A stretch of DNA of 64,000 nucleotides. It comes from JAWLBM01 sp041687675 (lineage in GTDB: Bacteria > Pseudomonadota > Alphaproteobacteria > Rhizobiales > Pleomorphomonadaceae). The position numbers and the translations under genes were made by a program. Shown piece after piece: positions 47,225 to 58,813 of the stretch (within the stretch, counting starts at the first letter, position 1; every line of letters begins with the position of its first letter). The stretch covers positions 1 to 64,000 of the forward strand of contig JAWLBM010000013.1 in NCBI GenBank assembly GCA_041687675.1, written 5' to 3'. The notes beneath the pieces are model-generated. The model saw only the letters and a program-made list of their open reading frames with translations, ran no database searches and was not told the origin of the DNA.

Positions 47225-47473
47225 TCAGCTCTTGCGGACCGCCCGCCAGAGCGCGATGAGCAGAACCGCGCCGATGACGCCGCCGACGAGGTTGGCGACC
47301 CAGCCGACCACGGCGATCTGGAAAGCGCCGGCAAGCCAGCCGAACACCACCGCGCCGATCACCCCGAGCACCAGGTTGCCGATCAGGCCGGTCTCGGACT
47401 TGGTGAACTTCGACGCGATCCAGCCGGCGAGCAGCCCGATGATGATGGTCCCGACGAACCCGACTCCTGCCAT
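47225..47473 (-). CDS. GlsB/YeaQ/YmgE family stress-associated membrane protein
   Basis: 82 residues, three hydrophobic helices rich in Gly (GFVGTIIIGLLAGWIASK, GLIGNLVLGVIGAVVFGWL, VANLVGGVIGAVLLIALW), the usual layout of transglycosylase-associated family proteins. GGGAGG precedes the ATG. Family members are induced under stress; molecular role undefined. Stands alone between lipA and the next membrane protein, same strand. Confidence 0.9.
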   Translation of the reverse strand: MAGVGFVGTIIIGLLAGWIASKFTKSETGLIGNLVLGVIGAVVFGWLAGAFQIAVVGWVANLVGGVIGAVLLIALWRAVRKS

Positions 47474-47515
47474 TGCGACCTCCCCGTCAATCTCCGCCCG
47501 ACTATGGAAGAAGCG

Positions 47516-48061
47516 TCAGGGGAACGCCATAGCCGGTCGCCGGGGCCGGGCTGCGGCGCGGCTCCCGCTCTCGCGCGAGCTGGGCTGGAACCCGCGCGAG
47601 CGGCGCCAGCTTGCCGACATCAGGCTGCCGGCGGCAAGGCCCAGGGCCAGTGCGCCATAGGCGCCGGCCATGGACCGGCGGCCGAGCACGAGTTCCCAGC
47701 CGGGCGTCAGCCGGCGGGGCGTGATCGTGTAGTCGACCGTGGCCGCCACCGCGGACATCACCGCCGCGTCGCGCAGGAGCGCGGCGTGGCTTCTCGGCGG
47801 ATGCCGGTCGAGCCAGGCTTCGAAGGGCACCGCCCAGAACACCGTCGAGGCGAAATGGGTGGCGGCCCCGACGAGCGTGTGCGGAACGTCCGCCTCGCGC
47901 TCCCGGGCGGCGATGTCGCCGTGCAGCCAGTGGCTGGTGGCGTTGAGCGGCTGCACCGCCCCCCTGCCCTCGCGGCGGGCGGCGAGCGCGAGCGCCGCCG
48001 CCGAGACCGCCCCGGCCACAAGGCCGGTCACGAGCGCGGAGGGCCCGATACGGGTGATCAT
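47516..48061 (-). CDS. membrane protein of unknown function
   Basis: 181 residues from ATG 48059-48061. An N-terminal hydrophobic segment (about 8-28), a second near LVGAATHFASTVFWAVPF (about 63-80), a third at LRDAAVMSAVAATVDY and a fourth near GAYGALALGLAAGSL suggest four membrane passes with a basic tail. The His/Trp-containing NATSHWLHGD motif is conserved in similar unnamed proteobacterial proteins as I recall, without known function. Longer upstream frames are not supported. Confidence 0.55.
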   Translation of the reverse strand: MITRIGPSALVTGLVAGAVSAAALALAARREGRGAVQPLNATSHWLHGDIAAREREADVPHTLVGAATHFASTVFWAVPFEAWLDRHPPRSHAALLRDAAVMSAVAATVDYTITPRRLTPGWELVLGRRSMAGAYGALALGLAAGSLMSASWRRSRGFQPSSRESGSRAAARPRRPAMAFP

Positions 48062-48366
48062 CGACAAGCTTCGTCCTCCTGGATCCGTCCTGGTCCGGGG
48101 GACAACCGCGCCGGCGCGCCGCCGTTCCGGCCCGCCGCGAACCGGGCGCTCCGCCGGCGCGGAAACAGGACGGACACAATCGAAGCACGCCCGATGCGGG
48201 GCCGATATCGACCGGACACAGGAGGACGTCATTCCTGCGACCGCCGAGGAGCGGACGCGCGCCGCCCCGGCCGGACGGCCCGGCCCGTCCCTGCCCTGCC
48301 CCCGGCGCCGGGCGGCGCCGGGGCGTTCTGCCCGCTGCGCCGTGAAACACGACACGAAGGAGTGAC
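48062..48366. other. divergent intergenic region, no supported gene
   Basis: About 305 bases between a minus-strand membrane protein gene and the DUF1127 gene. A GC-rich hairpin (CCCCGGCGCC / GGCGCCGGGG type) lies near 48298-48325. No promoter with good boxes was seen. Confidence 0.35.
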
Positions 48367-48594
48367 ATGATGACCCTGGTTTCGACGTCCGCAGGTCCGG
48401 CCCGCCGCAGAGGCGCGTTCGGCCGCCTCTCCTCCCTCGCCGGCGCCCTTCTCCGGGGCCGCGGGCCACGGGTGACGGCACGTGAGATCGCCCATCTGGA
48501 CGACCACCTGCTGCGCGACATCGGCCTCTCGCCGGCCGACGTCGTCCGGCACCGCCGCACGCCGCCCTCGAGCTTCTCCGGCCTGGTCGGATGA
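48367..48594 (+). CDS. DUF1127 domain small protein
   Basis: 75 residues; two adjacent ATGs (48367 and 48370) follow GAAGGAG, so either may be used. The C-terminal half holds the DUF1127 core, REIAHLDDHLLRDIGLSPADVVRH, preceded by an Arg-rich segment. Small DUF1127 proteins of Alphaproteobacteria have been linked to RNA turnover and phosphate or carbon regulation in some species. Single gene. Confidence 0.85.
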   Translation: MMTLVSTSAGPARRRGAFGRLSSLAGALLRGRGPRVTAREIAHLDDHLLRDIGLSPADVVRHRRTPPSSFSGLVG

Positions 48595-48616
48595 TCGTCG
48601 CCGGCGTGCCCGGGCC

Positions 48617-49729
48617 TCAGTCGAGGCGGGTGCGCGCGAGCCGCTCCTCGTCGAGGAGGATGCCCATGCCGGGCGCCTCCCCGAGGCGCAGCCAGCCGTC
48701 CGCGTCCGCCTCGAACGGCCGGGCCATCATGAAGTCGCGGCGATCGAGGCTCCACTCGGGCGGATCGAACGGGAACTCGAGGAAGGCCGCGTCGGCGAGG
48801 CCGGCGGTGAGGTGCGCGTTGGCCACCACGCCCATGCCGTTCGTCCATGTGTGCGGCGTGAACGCGACATTGTGCTCGGCCGCCATCATCGCCACCCGGC
48901 GCAGCCCCGTGATGCCGCCGACCAGCGCCGCGTCCGGCTGCAGCACGTCGAGGCAGCCGTCGACGAGGAGGTCGCGGAAGGCGGACAGCTCGCGGGTCAT
49001 CTCGCCGCCGGCGATGCGCACGTCCACCGCCTCGCGCAGCCGGCGCATGCCCTCGCGGTCGGCCCGGTGGAGCGGTTCCTCCATCCAGTGGACCGACAGG
49101 CGCTCCAGTTCGCGGGCGACCTGCAGCGCGTCCTTGTAGGTCCAGGGCGTCGCCGTGTCCCACGGCATGCGCCAGCCCTGGTTGCAGTCCACCATCAGCG
49201 TCAGCCGGTCGCCCACCCGCGCGCGGACGGCCTCCAGCGCGCGGATGTCGTCCTGCCAGCGGCCGCGCTGGAAGCGGATCTTCATGGCCGGGAAGCCGGC
49301 GGCGAGGAAGCGCTCGGCGGTCTCGGCCATGGCGCCCGGGTCGCGCAGGCTGCCCGAGGAGGCATAGGCGCGCACCCGGTCCAAGAGCCCGCCGAGAAGC
49401 CGCCAGACCGGCTGGCCGGTGATGCGGCCGGCGAGATCCCACAAGGCGAGGTCGAGCGGCCAGCAGCGGCCGTAGTGGAAGTCGATGTGCGACAGCACCC
49501 GCCAGTGCCGCTCCAGCCGCAGCGGATCCTCGCCGAGGAAGAGGTGCTCGTGGCCGGCGAAGCCGACCATCAGGTCGCCGGAGCCGACGCCGACATGCCC
49601 ATCGTCCGTCGTCACCCGGACGATGGTGGCGTCGAAGTGCGTGCGGGGCCGGCTGTCCCAGGACGCGACGAAGGGCGGGTCCAGCGGCAGCCGGTGCCGG
49701 GTGATGTCGATCCGCTCGATCTTCGCCAT
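48617..49729 (-). CDS. enolase-superfamily enzyme (mandelate racemase/muconate lactonizing type)
   Basis: 370 residues from ATG 49727-49729 (CGAGGGGC upstream). The capping domain (residues about 1-115) is followed by the barrel: FPAMKIRF with the KxR/K type acid-base Lys, LMVDCNQGW with metal Asp, HWMEEPLHRAD with metal Glu, RIAGGE with third metal Glu, and FTPHTWTNGMG with the His. This KxK/R + His pattern fits sugar-acid dehydratases and racemases of the MR subgroup. The substrate is not deducible; no transporter next to it. Convergent with DUF1127. Confidence 0.88.
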   Translation of the reverse strand: MAKIERIDITRHRLPLDPPFVASWDSRPRTHFDATIVRVTTDDGHVGVGSGDLMVGFAGHEHLFLGEDPLRLERHWRVLSHIDFHYGRCWPLDLALWDLAGRITGQPVWRLLGGLLDRVRAYASSGSLRDPGAMAETAERFLAAGFPAMKIRFQRGRWQDDIRALEAVRARVGDRLTLMVDCNQGWRMPWDTATPWTYKDALQVARELERLSVHWMEEPLHRADREGMRRLREAVDVRIAGGEMTRELSAFRDLLVDGCLDVLQPDAALVGGITGLRRVAMMAAEHNVAFTPHTWTNGMGVVANAHLTAGLADAAFLEFPFDPPEWSLDRRDFMMARPFEADADGWLRLGEAPGMGILLDEERLARTRLD

Positions 49730-49882
49730 GCCCCTCGCCTCCCCGGACCGCCGCGCGCCGGCCACCGCCGGACCTTCCGCGAACGCGGCGCGAGGATCCT
49801 AGCCGGCCGGGGCTCCGGGACCGAAGCCCCGGATGCGACGCGACACCTCGACGGCCGCGACCCGGGCCGGCGCCCCGGCCCG

Positions 49883-52798
<2,916 letters not shown>

Positions 52799-53518
52799 CG
52801 TGCACCATGGATGTCTGCGGAGCGAGCGGCCGCGGCCGTGCCCCCTCGTCCCGAATGTCCGCCCGCGCGGGCCGCCGTCGCGGCGCCCGCGATGCCTTCC
52901 CGCCCGCCGCCGCTCCGGCGGGACCGCCGGCCGCCCGCCGACGTCCGGGCAACCCGCTGCTGCTCGTGCCTGCGGCCGAGGCCGCCCCGGCGCCCGCTCC
53001 CGCCGAGCGCCGGCGCGCATAAATGGTGCCGCTCGGAGGGCCGAGCGACGAATATGGTGTCGGCGGCGCCGCTTGCCAGTGGCGGCAGCCACCCCGCGCG
53101 ACCGGCGCAGGTCGCCGCCGGACGGCCCGAGGTCCGCGAGGATATCCGGCGGCTGCTGACGCCCGCTGTCAGCAGTCTCGGAGGCAGCCGTCGCCCCGGC
53201 GGATCCGCCGCAGGGGTCGATCCGACGCCCCCGGATTTCGCGAGACCCTAGCGGGGCGCCCTTGCGTCCCGCCACGGCCTCGTCTAGAACATAAAGCGAA
53301 CAGCTGGGGTTTGCCACCGTTTTCCCACATGGCTGTGGAAAAACCGGGGGCGGTCCGGGGCGGGGTTTGCCGGGGCGGGCCCGGGGCGTAGGGTGCCCCG
53401 GATCGGGGCGGACGGGCGCGCCGCCGGCAATGCGCCGGCCGGGCGGATCCCGGGGCCCGAGAGACATGCATCCGCCGCCGGCTCCGGAGCGGCGGCAGGA
53501 CAGCGGAGACCGAAAGCC
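52799..53518. other. uvrA-ssb divergent control region
   Basis: About 720 bases without a supported gene. The half nearer uvrA (52799-53270) is GC-rich with only short Arg/Pro frames. The half nearer ssb holds the SOS box and, further right (53330-53400), G-rich runs that could fold. Long for such a gap, but nothing else was recognised. Confidence 0.5.
53287..53301. promoter_or_regulatory. LexA-type SOS box (GAAC-N7-GAAC)
   Basis: GAAC (53287-53290), seven bases, GAAC (53298-53301). This is the reverse complement of the alphaproteobacterial LexA consensus GTTC-N7-GTTC. Its place between divergent uvrA and ssb matches known SOS control of both genes in this class. Confidence 0.8.
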
Positions 53519-54040
53519 ATGGCGGGCAGCGTGAACAAGGTCATACTGGTCGGCAACCTCGGCCGGGACCCGGAAGTGCGGCGGCTGCCGTCGGGCAGTC
53601 CGGTGGTCAACCTGCGCATCGCCACCTCCGAGACCTGGCGCGACCGGGCCAGCGGCGAGCGCAAGGAGCGCACCGAGTGGCACTCGGTGGTGATCTTCAA
53701 CGAGAACATCGCCAAGGTCGCGGAGCAGTACCTGCGCAAGGGGTCCAAGGTCTACATCGAGGGCCAGCTGCAGACCCGCAAGTGGCAGGACCAGTCCGGC
53801 CAGGACCGCTACAGCACCGAAGTGGTGGTGCAGCCCTACAAGGGCGAGATGACGCTGCTCGACGGCCGCGGCGGCGGCGGCGCCCTGGTGGGGGGCGACT
53901 ACGCCGCGGGCGGCGACGACTTCGGCTCCTCCGGCCCGATGTCCCGCGGCTCCGGCCCTCGTGGCGGCGGCGGCGGCGGCGGCGGTGGGCGGCCCTCGCA
54001 GCCGCCGGCGCAGGACATGGACGACGAGATCCCGTTCTAG
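53519..54040 (+). CDS. ssb: single-stranded DNA-binding protein
   Basis: 173 residues. OB-fold covers residues 1-110 (SVNKVILVGNLGRDPEVRRLPSG, TEWHSVVIFNENIAKVAEQYLRKGSKVYIEGQL, DRYSTEVVV). A Gly-rich linker of about 50 residues with a run of nine or more Gly leads to the acidic tip DMDDEIPF that recruits repair and replication partners. SOS-controlled with uvrA. A tandem repeat array follows 117 bases after the stop. Confidence 0.97.
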   Translation: MAGSVNKVILVGNLGRDPEVRRLPSGSPVVNLRIATSETWRDRASGERKERTEWHSVVIFNENIAKVAEQYLRKGSKVYIEGQLQTRKWQDQSGQDRYSTEVVVQPYKGEMTLLDGRGGGGALVGGDYAAGGDDFGSSGPMSRGSGPRGGGGGGGGGRPSQPPAQDMDDEIPF

Positions 54041-54156
54041 TCTCGAACGTCCTGGATCGTCCGGCATCGACCGGGGCCGGAACAGCCCGCCGCCGGGATG
54101 CATCCATGCAGGCGAAGCGGGCTGCAGGTCATGAACGGCGCCGAGGGAAATGTCGG

Positions 54157-54423
54157 CGCAGGACTCGCGGATGTCTGCAACAGCCTCCGGCCATGCGGAG
54201 TCGCAGGTCTCGCGGATGGATGGACGAGCGTCCGGGGAAGCGGAGGCGCAGGTCTCGCGGGTGGCTGGAAGAGTGTCCGGCTTCGCGGCGGCGCCCGTCT
54301 CGCCGAATTCTGGAACGGCGTCGGGCGACGCGACGCCCGTCTTGCGGGCGGCTGGACCAGTCGTTGGGGAAGCCGCTGCGCCGGTGGCGCGGAGAGCAGC
54401 GCCCGGGGAAGACGGCGGGGCCG
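54157..54423. repeat. six tandem copies of a degenerate 45-base unit
   Basis: Units start with CGCAGGTCTCGCGG or a variant at 54157, 54202, 54247, 54292, 54334 and 54379; most are 45 bases and one is 42, all multiples of three. Units 2 and 3 match best (GCAGGTCTCGCGG, GGTGG/GATGG, AGTGTCCGG) and outer copies decay. Several frames translate as about 15-residue peptide repeats, but no start or ribosome site marks a gene. It fills the gap between ssb and urtE. Confidence 0.7.
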
Positions 54424-54482
54424 GTCTCGCGTCCGCCTCTGCCGATGGCCGCGGCAGCCGGGGCGGTCGGTGCCGCCCGGCC

Positions 54483-55178
54483 TCAGATCGCCATCCTGGC
54501 CCGGACGGCGACCTCGTCCATGCTGTCGCGCGTCCCCTCGATCACCACCTCGCCGCGTTCCATCACGACGAAGCGGTCGGCGAGTTGCTTGGCGAAGTCG
54601 AAGTACTGCTCCACCAGCAGGATCGCCATCTCCCCCCGGTCGCGCAGGAAGGCGATCGCGCGGCCGATGTCCTTGATGATCGACGGCTGGATTCCCTCGG
54701 TCGGCTCGTCGAGGACGAGCAGGCGGGGCCGGGTGACGAGGGCGCGGCCGATGGCGAGTTGCTGCTGCTGTCCGCCGGAGAGGTCGCCGCCGCGCCGCTT
54801 CAGCATCTCGGCGAGCACGGGAAACAGCTCGAACACGGTGTCGGGGATGGTCCGCTCGCGACGGCCGAGCGGGGCGAAGCCGGTCCTGAGGTTCTCCTCG
54901 ACCGTCAGCAGCGGAAAGATCTCCCGTCCCTGCGGCACGATGGCGACGCCGAGTTCCGCCCGGCGGTGCGGCGGAAGGCGCGCGAGGTCCCGGCCCTCAA
55001 GGACGATGCGCCCGCCGGAGATCGGATGCAGGCCAACGATCGCCCGCATCAGGGTCGTCTTGCCGACCCCGTTGCGCCCCATCACCGCCGTGACGTGGCC
55101 CGGCTCGGCCGAGAGCGAGACGCCGCGCAGCGCCTGGGCGGCGCCGTAGTGGAGATCGACCTGTTCGACTTCAAGCAT
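54483..55178 (-). CDS. urtE: urea ABC transporter ATP-binding protein UrtE
   Basis: 231 residues. Walker A GRNGVGKTT, signature RGGDLSGGQQQQLAIGRAL, Walker B LLVLDEPTEGIQPSIIKDIG, and LLVEQYFDF. The TEGIQPSIIKDIG segment is characteristic of UrtE rather than LivF. Last gene of urtABCDE; 22 bases after urtD. One of two ATPases driving urea uptake across the inner membrane. Confidence 0.95.
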   Translation of the reverse strand: MLEVEQVDLHYGAAQALRGVSLSAEPGHVTAVMGRNGVGKTTLMRAIVGLHPISGGRIVLEGRDLARLPPHRRAELGVAIVPQGREIFPLLTVEENLRTGFAPLGRRERTIPDTVFELFPVLAEMLKRRGGDLSGGQQQQLAIGRALVTRPRLLVLDEPTEGIQPSIIKDIGRAIAFLRDRGEMAILLVEQYFDFAKQLADRFVVMERGEVVIEGTRDSMDEVAVRARMAI

Positions 55179-55200
55179 CGTTGAGCGTCCCCGTCCCCGT

Positions 55201-55962
55201 TCACCGACCGAGGTAGACTTCCACCACCCGCTCGTTCGCCGAGACGGCGTCCAGCGAGCCCTCGGCCAGCACCGATCCTTCGTGCAGCACCGTGACCTTG
55301 ACGCCGAGGGCGCGGACGAAGGCCATGTCGTGCTCGACCACCACCACGGAGTGGGTGCGGGCGATCTCCTTGAGGAGGATCGCCGTCTGCTCCGTCTCGG
55401 CGTCGGTCATCCCGGCGGCCGGCTCGTCGACGAGCAGGAGGCGCGGGTCCTGCGCCAGCAGCATGCCGATCTCCAGCCACTGCTTCTGGCCGTGGCTGAG
55501 GCGCGAGGCCGGCATCGCCCGCCGCTCGGCGAGCCCCACCACGGTGGCGAGGATCCCGTCGATCCGCTCCGCCTCGGCGGCCGAGCGGCGGTGCAGCAGC
55601 GTGGCGAGCGGCCCGCGGTCCTGCTTCAGGGCGAGGGCGATGTTGTCCTCGACCGTGTGGCTCTCGAAGACGGTCGGCTTCTGGAACTTGCGGCCGATCC
55701 CGAGTTCGGCGATCTCAGCCTCGTCGAGGGCGGTGAGGTCGACGTGGCCGTCGAACAGCACGTCGCCCTGGTCCGGACGGGTCTTGCCGGTGACGATGTC
55801 CATCAGCGTCGTCTTGCCGGCGCCGTTTGGGCCGATGATCGCCCGCATCTCCCCCGGCTCCAGCACCAGCGACAAGCTGTTGATCGCCTTGAAGCCGTCG
55901 AAAGCCTTGGTGACACCGTCGAGGTAGAGGAGGCTGCCCTCCGAACGTCCCGCTGCGCTCAT
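55201..55962 (-). CDS. urtD: urea ABC transporter ATP-binding protein UrtD
   Basis: 253 residues from ATG 55960-55962 with GAGGAGG upstream. Walker A GPNGAGKTT, GIGRKFQKPTVFESHTVEDNIALAL, signature ASRLSHGQKQWLEIGMLL, Walker B LLLVDEPAAGMTDAETEQTA. LSHGQKQWLEIGM and PAAGMTDAET are typical of UrtD. Pairs with UrtE in the urea transporter. Confidence 0.95.
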   Translation of the reverse strand: MSAAGRSEGSLLYLDGVTKAFDGFKAINSLSLVLEPGEMRAIIGPNGAGKTTLMDIVTGKTRPDQGDVLFDGHVDLTALDEAEIAELGIGRKFQKPTVFESHTVEDNIALALKQDRGPLATLLHRRSAAEAERIDGILATVVGLAERRAMPASRLSHGQKQWLEIGMLLAQDPRLLLVDEPAAGMTDAETEQTAILLKEIARTHSVVVVEHDMAFVRALGVKVTVLHEGSVLAEGSLDAVSANERVVEVYLGR

Positions 55963-55972
55963 CCCCGCCTCC

Positions 55973-57112
55973 TCACTCGGCCGGCCTTGCCGCGAGGGCC
56001 GCGGCACGGCGGGTCCGCGGCCGGCGCGCCGAGCGGAGTTCGCCGAGGGTGCCGACGATGCCCTTCGGCAGGAACAGCGTCACCACCACGAACAGGGCGC
56101 CGAGCACGAACAGCCAGATCTCCGGAAAGGCCCCCGTCAGCCAGGTCTTGGCGAAGTTCACCGAGACCGCCCCGACGATCGGCCCGAGCAGCGTCCCGCG
56201 CCCGCCGACCGCCACCCAGATCACCGCCTCGATGGAGTTGGCCGGCTCGAACTCGGACGGGTTGATGATGCCGACCTGCGGCACGTAGAGCGCGCCGGCG
56301 AGCCCGGCCATCATCGCCGAAAGGGTCCAGACGAACAGCTTGTAATGCTCCACCCGGTAGCCGAGGAACCGCGTCCGGCTCTCCGCGTCGCGCACGGCGA
56401 CGAGCACCTTGCCGAGCCTCGAGCGGGTGATCGAGGAGGCCATCCAGAAGGAGAGCGCCAGCAGCGCCGCACTCGCCGCGAACAGCGCCGAGCGCGTCTC
56501 GCCGGTCTGGATCGGGAAGCCGAGGATCTCCTTGAAGTCGGTCAGGCCGTTGTTGCCGCCGAAGCCCATGTCGTTGCGGAAGAAGGCGAGCAGCAGGGCG
56601 AAGGTCATCGCCTGGGTTATGATCGAGAGATAGACGCCGCTCACCCGGCTGCGGAAGGCGAACCAGCCGAACACGAAGGCGAGCAGGCCCGGCACCGCGA
56701 CCACCATCAGCGCGGCGAACCAGAACTGGTCCATGCCGTACCAGAACCAGGGAAGCTCCTTCCAGTCGAGGAACACCATGAAGTCGGGCAGCACCGGGTC
56801 GGCATAGACGCCCCGGTTTCCGATCTGCCGCATCAGGTACATGCCCATCGCGTAGCCGCCGAGGGCGAAGAAGGCGGCGTGGCCGAGCGAGAGGATGCCG
56901 CAGGCGCCCCAGACGAGATCCACGGCCAGCGCCAGCATGGCGTAGGTGAGGTACTTGCCGAGCAGCGTCACCACGTGGACGGGAACGTGCAGCGGGTGCT
57001 CCGGCGGGAGCCCGAGGTGGAGCGCCGGCACCAGCGCCGCCAGCGCGAACAGCAGCAGGATGACGATCCGCGCCCGCCCGTCCAGCCCGTTGAGGAGGAA
57101 TGCCGTGATCAT
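55973..57112 (-). CDS. urtC: urea ABC transporter permease UrtC
   Basis: 379 residues from ATG 57110-57112, which overlaps the urtB stop (ATGA). LivM-type permease with about ten membrane segments; WGACGILSLGHAAFFALGGYAMGMYLMRQIG and NNGLTDFKEILGFPI are typical of UrtC, and the ATPase-contact loop is VLVAVRDAESRTRFLGYRVEHYK. Channel subunit with UrtB. Confidence 0.95.
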   Translation of the reverse strand: MITAFLLNGLDGRARIVILLLFALAALVPALHLGLPPEHPLHVPVHVVTLLGKYLTYAMLALAVDLVWGACGILSLGHAAFFALGGYAMGMYLMRQIGNRGVYADPVLPDFMVFLDWKELPWFWYGMDQFWFAALMVVAVPGLLAFVFGWFAFRSRVSGVYLSIITQAMTFALLLAFFRNDMGFGGNNGLTDFKEILGFPIQTGETRSALFAASAALLALSFWMASSITRSRLGKVLVAVRDAESRTRFLGYRVEHYKLFVWTLSAMMAGLAGALYVPQVGIINPSEFEPANSIEAVIWVAVGGRGTLLGPIVGAVSVNFAKTWLTGAFPEIWLFVLGALFVVVTLFLPKGIVGTLGELRSARRPRTRRAAALAARPAE

Positions 57113-58728
57113 GCCTCGACCGCCCTTCCCTTCTGGGCGAAGAGGCCGCGTGGCCGCTTCTGGATGAACAGGATGATGAGGACGAGCAGCAGGATCTTGC
57201 CGAGCACCGCGCCCGCATAGGGCTCCAGCAGCTTGTTGGCGACGCCGAGGGTCATGGCGCCGAGCAGCGTGCCCCAGAGGTTCCCGACGCCGCCGAACAC
57301 CACCACCATGAAGCTGTCGATGATGTAGCCCTGGCCGAGGTTGGGCGAGACGTTGTCGATCTGGCTCAGCGCCACCCCGGCGATGCCGGCGATGCCGGAG
57401 CCGAGGCCGAAGGTCATCGCATCGACGAAGGGCGTGCGGATGCCCATGGCGCTCGCCATCTGCCGGTTCTGGGTGACGGCGCGCATCTCGAGGCCGAAGG
57501 CGGTCCGCTTCAGAACCACGAGCAGGGCGGCGAAGACCGCGAGCGCGAACAGGATGATCCACAGCCGCGACCAGGTGATCGAGAGTTCGCCGAGCATGAA
57601 GGAGCCGGACATCCAGGAGGGATTGCCGACCTCGCGGTTCTGCGCGCCGAACAGGCTGCGCACCGCCTGCTGCAGGATCAGCGAGACGCCCCAGGTGGCG
57701 AGCAGGGTCTCCAGCGGCCGGCCGTAGAGCCAGCGGATCACCGTCCGCTCGATCAGCACCCCGACCCCGCCGGCGACGAGGAAGGCGAGCGGCAGGGCGA
57801 TCAGCAGCGAGGCGTCGAACAGGCCCGGGAACGAGGTCCGGATCACCTCCTGCACCACGAAGGTGGTGTAGGCGCCGAGCATCACCATCTCGCCGTGCGC
57901 CATGTTGATGACGCCCATCACCCCGAAGGTGATGGCAAGGCCGATCGCGGCGAGTAGCAGCACGGAGCCGAGCGAGAGGCCGTACCAGAGGTTCTGGGCG
58001 GCGTCCCAGAGCGCGAGGGAGCGCTCGAGGTCGGCGATGCCGGCCCGCGAGGCCTCGCCCACGGCGCCCTCGGCGCCGGCGTAGCCGGACAAGATGCCGA
58101 GGGCGTCCCGCGAGCCGAGGCCGGCGATGGTCCCGACCGCCTCGACCTTCTCCGCCTCGGGGGCGTCGGAGGCGAGCACCGCGCCGGCGCGGGCGGCGAC
58201 CATCACCGCGCGGACGCCGTCGTCCGTCTCCTCGGCGATGGCGGCGTCGAGCACCGGGACGGCGCCGGCGTCGCGGGATTTCAGCACCGCCTCGGCGGCG
58301 GCGCGGCGGACGGCCGGATCGGGGCTGCGCAGGGTGAGTTGCCCCATGGCGGAGGAGATCGCCCGGCGGATCCGGTTGTTGACGCGGATCTTCTCGACGG
58401 CGGCCTTCTTGACGATGCCGGCGTCCTCGCCGGTCACCGGGTCGGTGAGCTTCACCTCGCGGCCGGCGGCCTCGCCGACGAACACCTTCGGGTCGAGCTT
58501 GCGGACGAACAGTTCGCCCGCCTCGAGCCACCCGAGGATGCGGGCGACCCGGTGGTCGCCGGTGGCCGCGAGGGCCGCGATGGCGGCTTCCGTGTCGTCG
58601 TATCCGCCGCCGCCGAGGTCGTCGACGAGGCGGGCGAGGTCGGTGTCGGAGACCGCCGTCGCCGCGCCGGCGGCAACGGACATGAAGGCGGCCAGCAGGG
58701 CCGCGAGGAGAAGCTTGAGGATGGTCAT
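57109..58728 (-). CDS. urtB: urea ABC transporter permease UrtB
   Basis: 539 residues. A signal-like N terminus and a soluble helical domain of about 230 residues with HEAT-like repeats (RRAAAEAVLKSRDAGAVPVLDAAIAEE) precede a LivH-type permease domain (LSLGSVLLLAAIGLAITFGVMGVINMAHGEMVMLGAY ... QIDNVSPNLGQGYIIDSFMVVVFGGVGNLWGTLLGA). The extra N-terminal domain and INMAHGEMVMLGAY are hallmarks of UrtB. It is separated from urtA by 85 bases holding a hairpin. Confidence 0.95.
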   Translation of the reverse strand: MTILKLLLAALLAAFMSVAAGAATAVSDTDLARLVDDLGGGGYDDTEAAIAALAATGDHRVARILGWLEAGELFVRKLDPKVFVGEAAGREVKLTDPVTGEDAGIVKKAAVEKIRVNNRIRRAISSAMGQLTLRSPDPAVRRAAAEAVLKSRDAGAVPVLDAAIAEETDDGVRAVMVAARAGAVLASDAPEAEKVEAVGTIAGLGSRDALGILSGYAGAEGAVGEASRAGIADLERSLALWDAAQNLWYGLSLGSVLLLAAIGLAITFGVMGVINMAHGEMVMLGAYTTFVVQEVIRTSFPGLFDASLLIALPLAFLVAGGVGVLIERTVIRWLYGRPLETLLATWGVSLILQQAVRSLFGAQNREVGNPSWMSGSFMLGELSITWSRLWIILFALAVFAALLVVLKRTAFGLEMRAVTQNRQMASAMGIRTPFVDAMTFGLGSGIAGIAGVALSQIDNVSPNLGQGYIIDSFMVVVFGGVGNLWGTLLGAMTLGVANKLLEPYAGAVLGKILLLVLIILFIQKRPRGLFAQKGRAVEA

Positions 58729-58785
58729 CGGGCCTATCCGGTCGGGCGGGCGGCCCCGTGGAGGAGCCGCGCCGGCCGCGAGGCT

Positions 58786-58807
58786 GGCCGGGCGTTTCCG
58801 CCCGGCC
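58786..58807. repeat. stable hairpin between urtA and urtB
   Basis: 9-bp perfect stem (58786-58794 with 58799-58807) and a 4-base loop that reads GAAA on the transcribed minus strand, a GNRA tetraloop. It begins 7 bases after the urtA stop and has no T-run. It may protect urtA mRNA from 3' decay or reduce downstream transcription, giving more binding protein than membrane subunits. Confidence 0.6.
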
Positions 58808-58813
58808 GCCGGG

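Noticed and set aside
54157..54423. Possible coding gene in the 45-base repeats
   Set aside because: All frames read through, but none has a ribosome site or consistent start, and the repeats are too decayed to define a protein.
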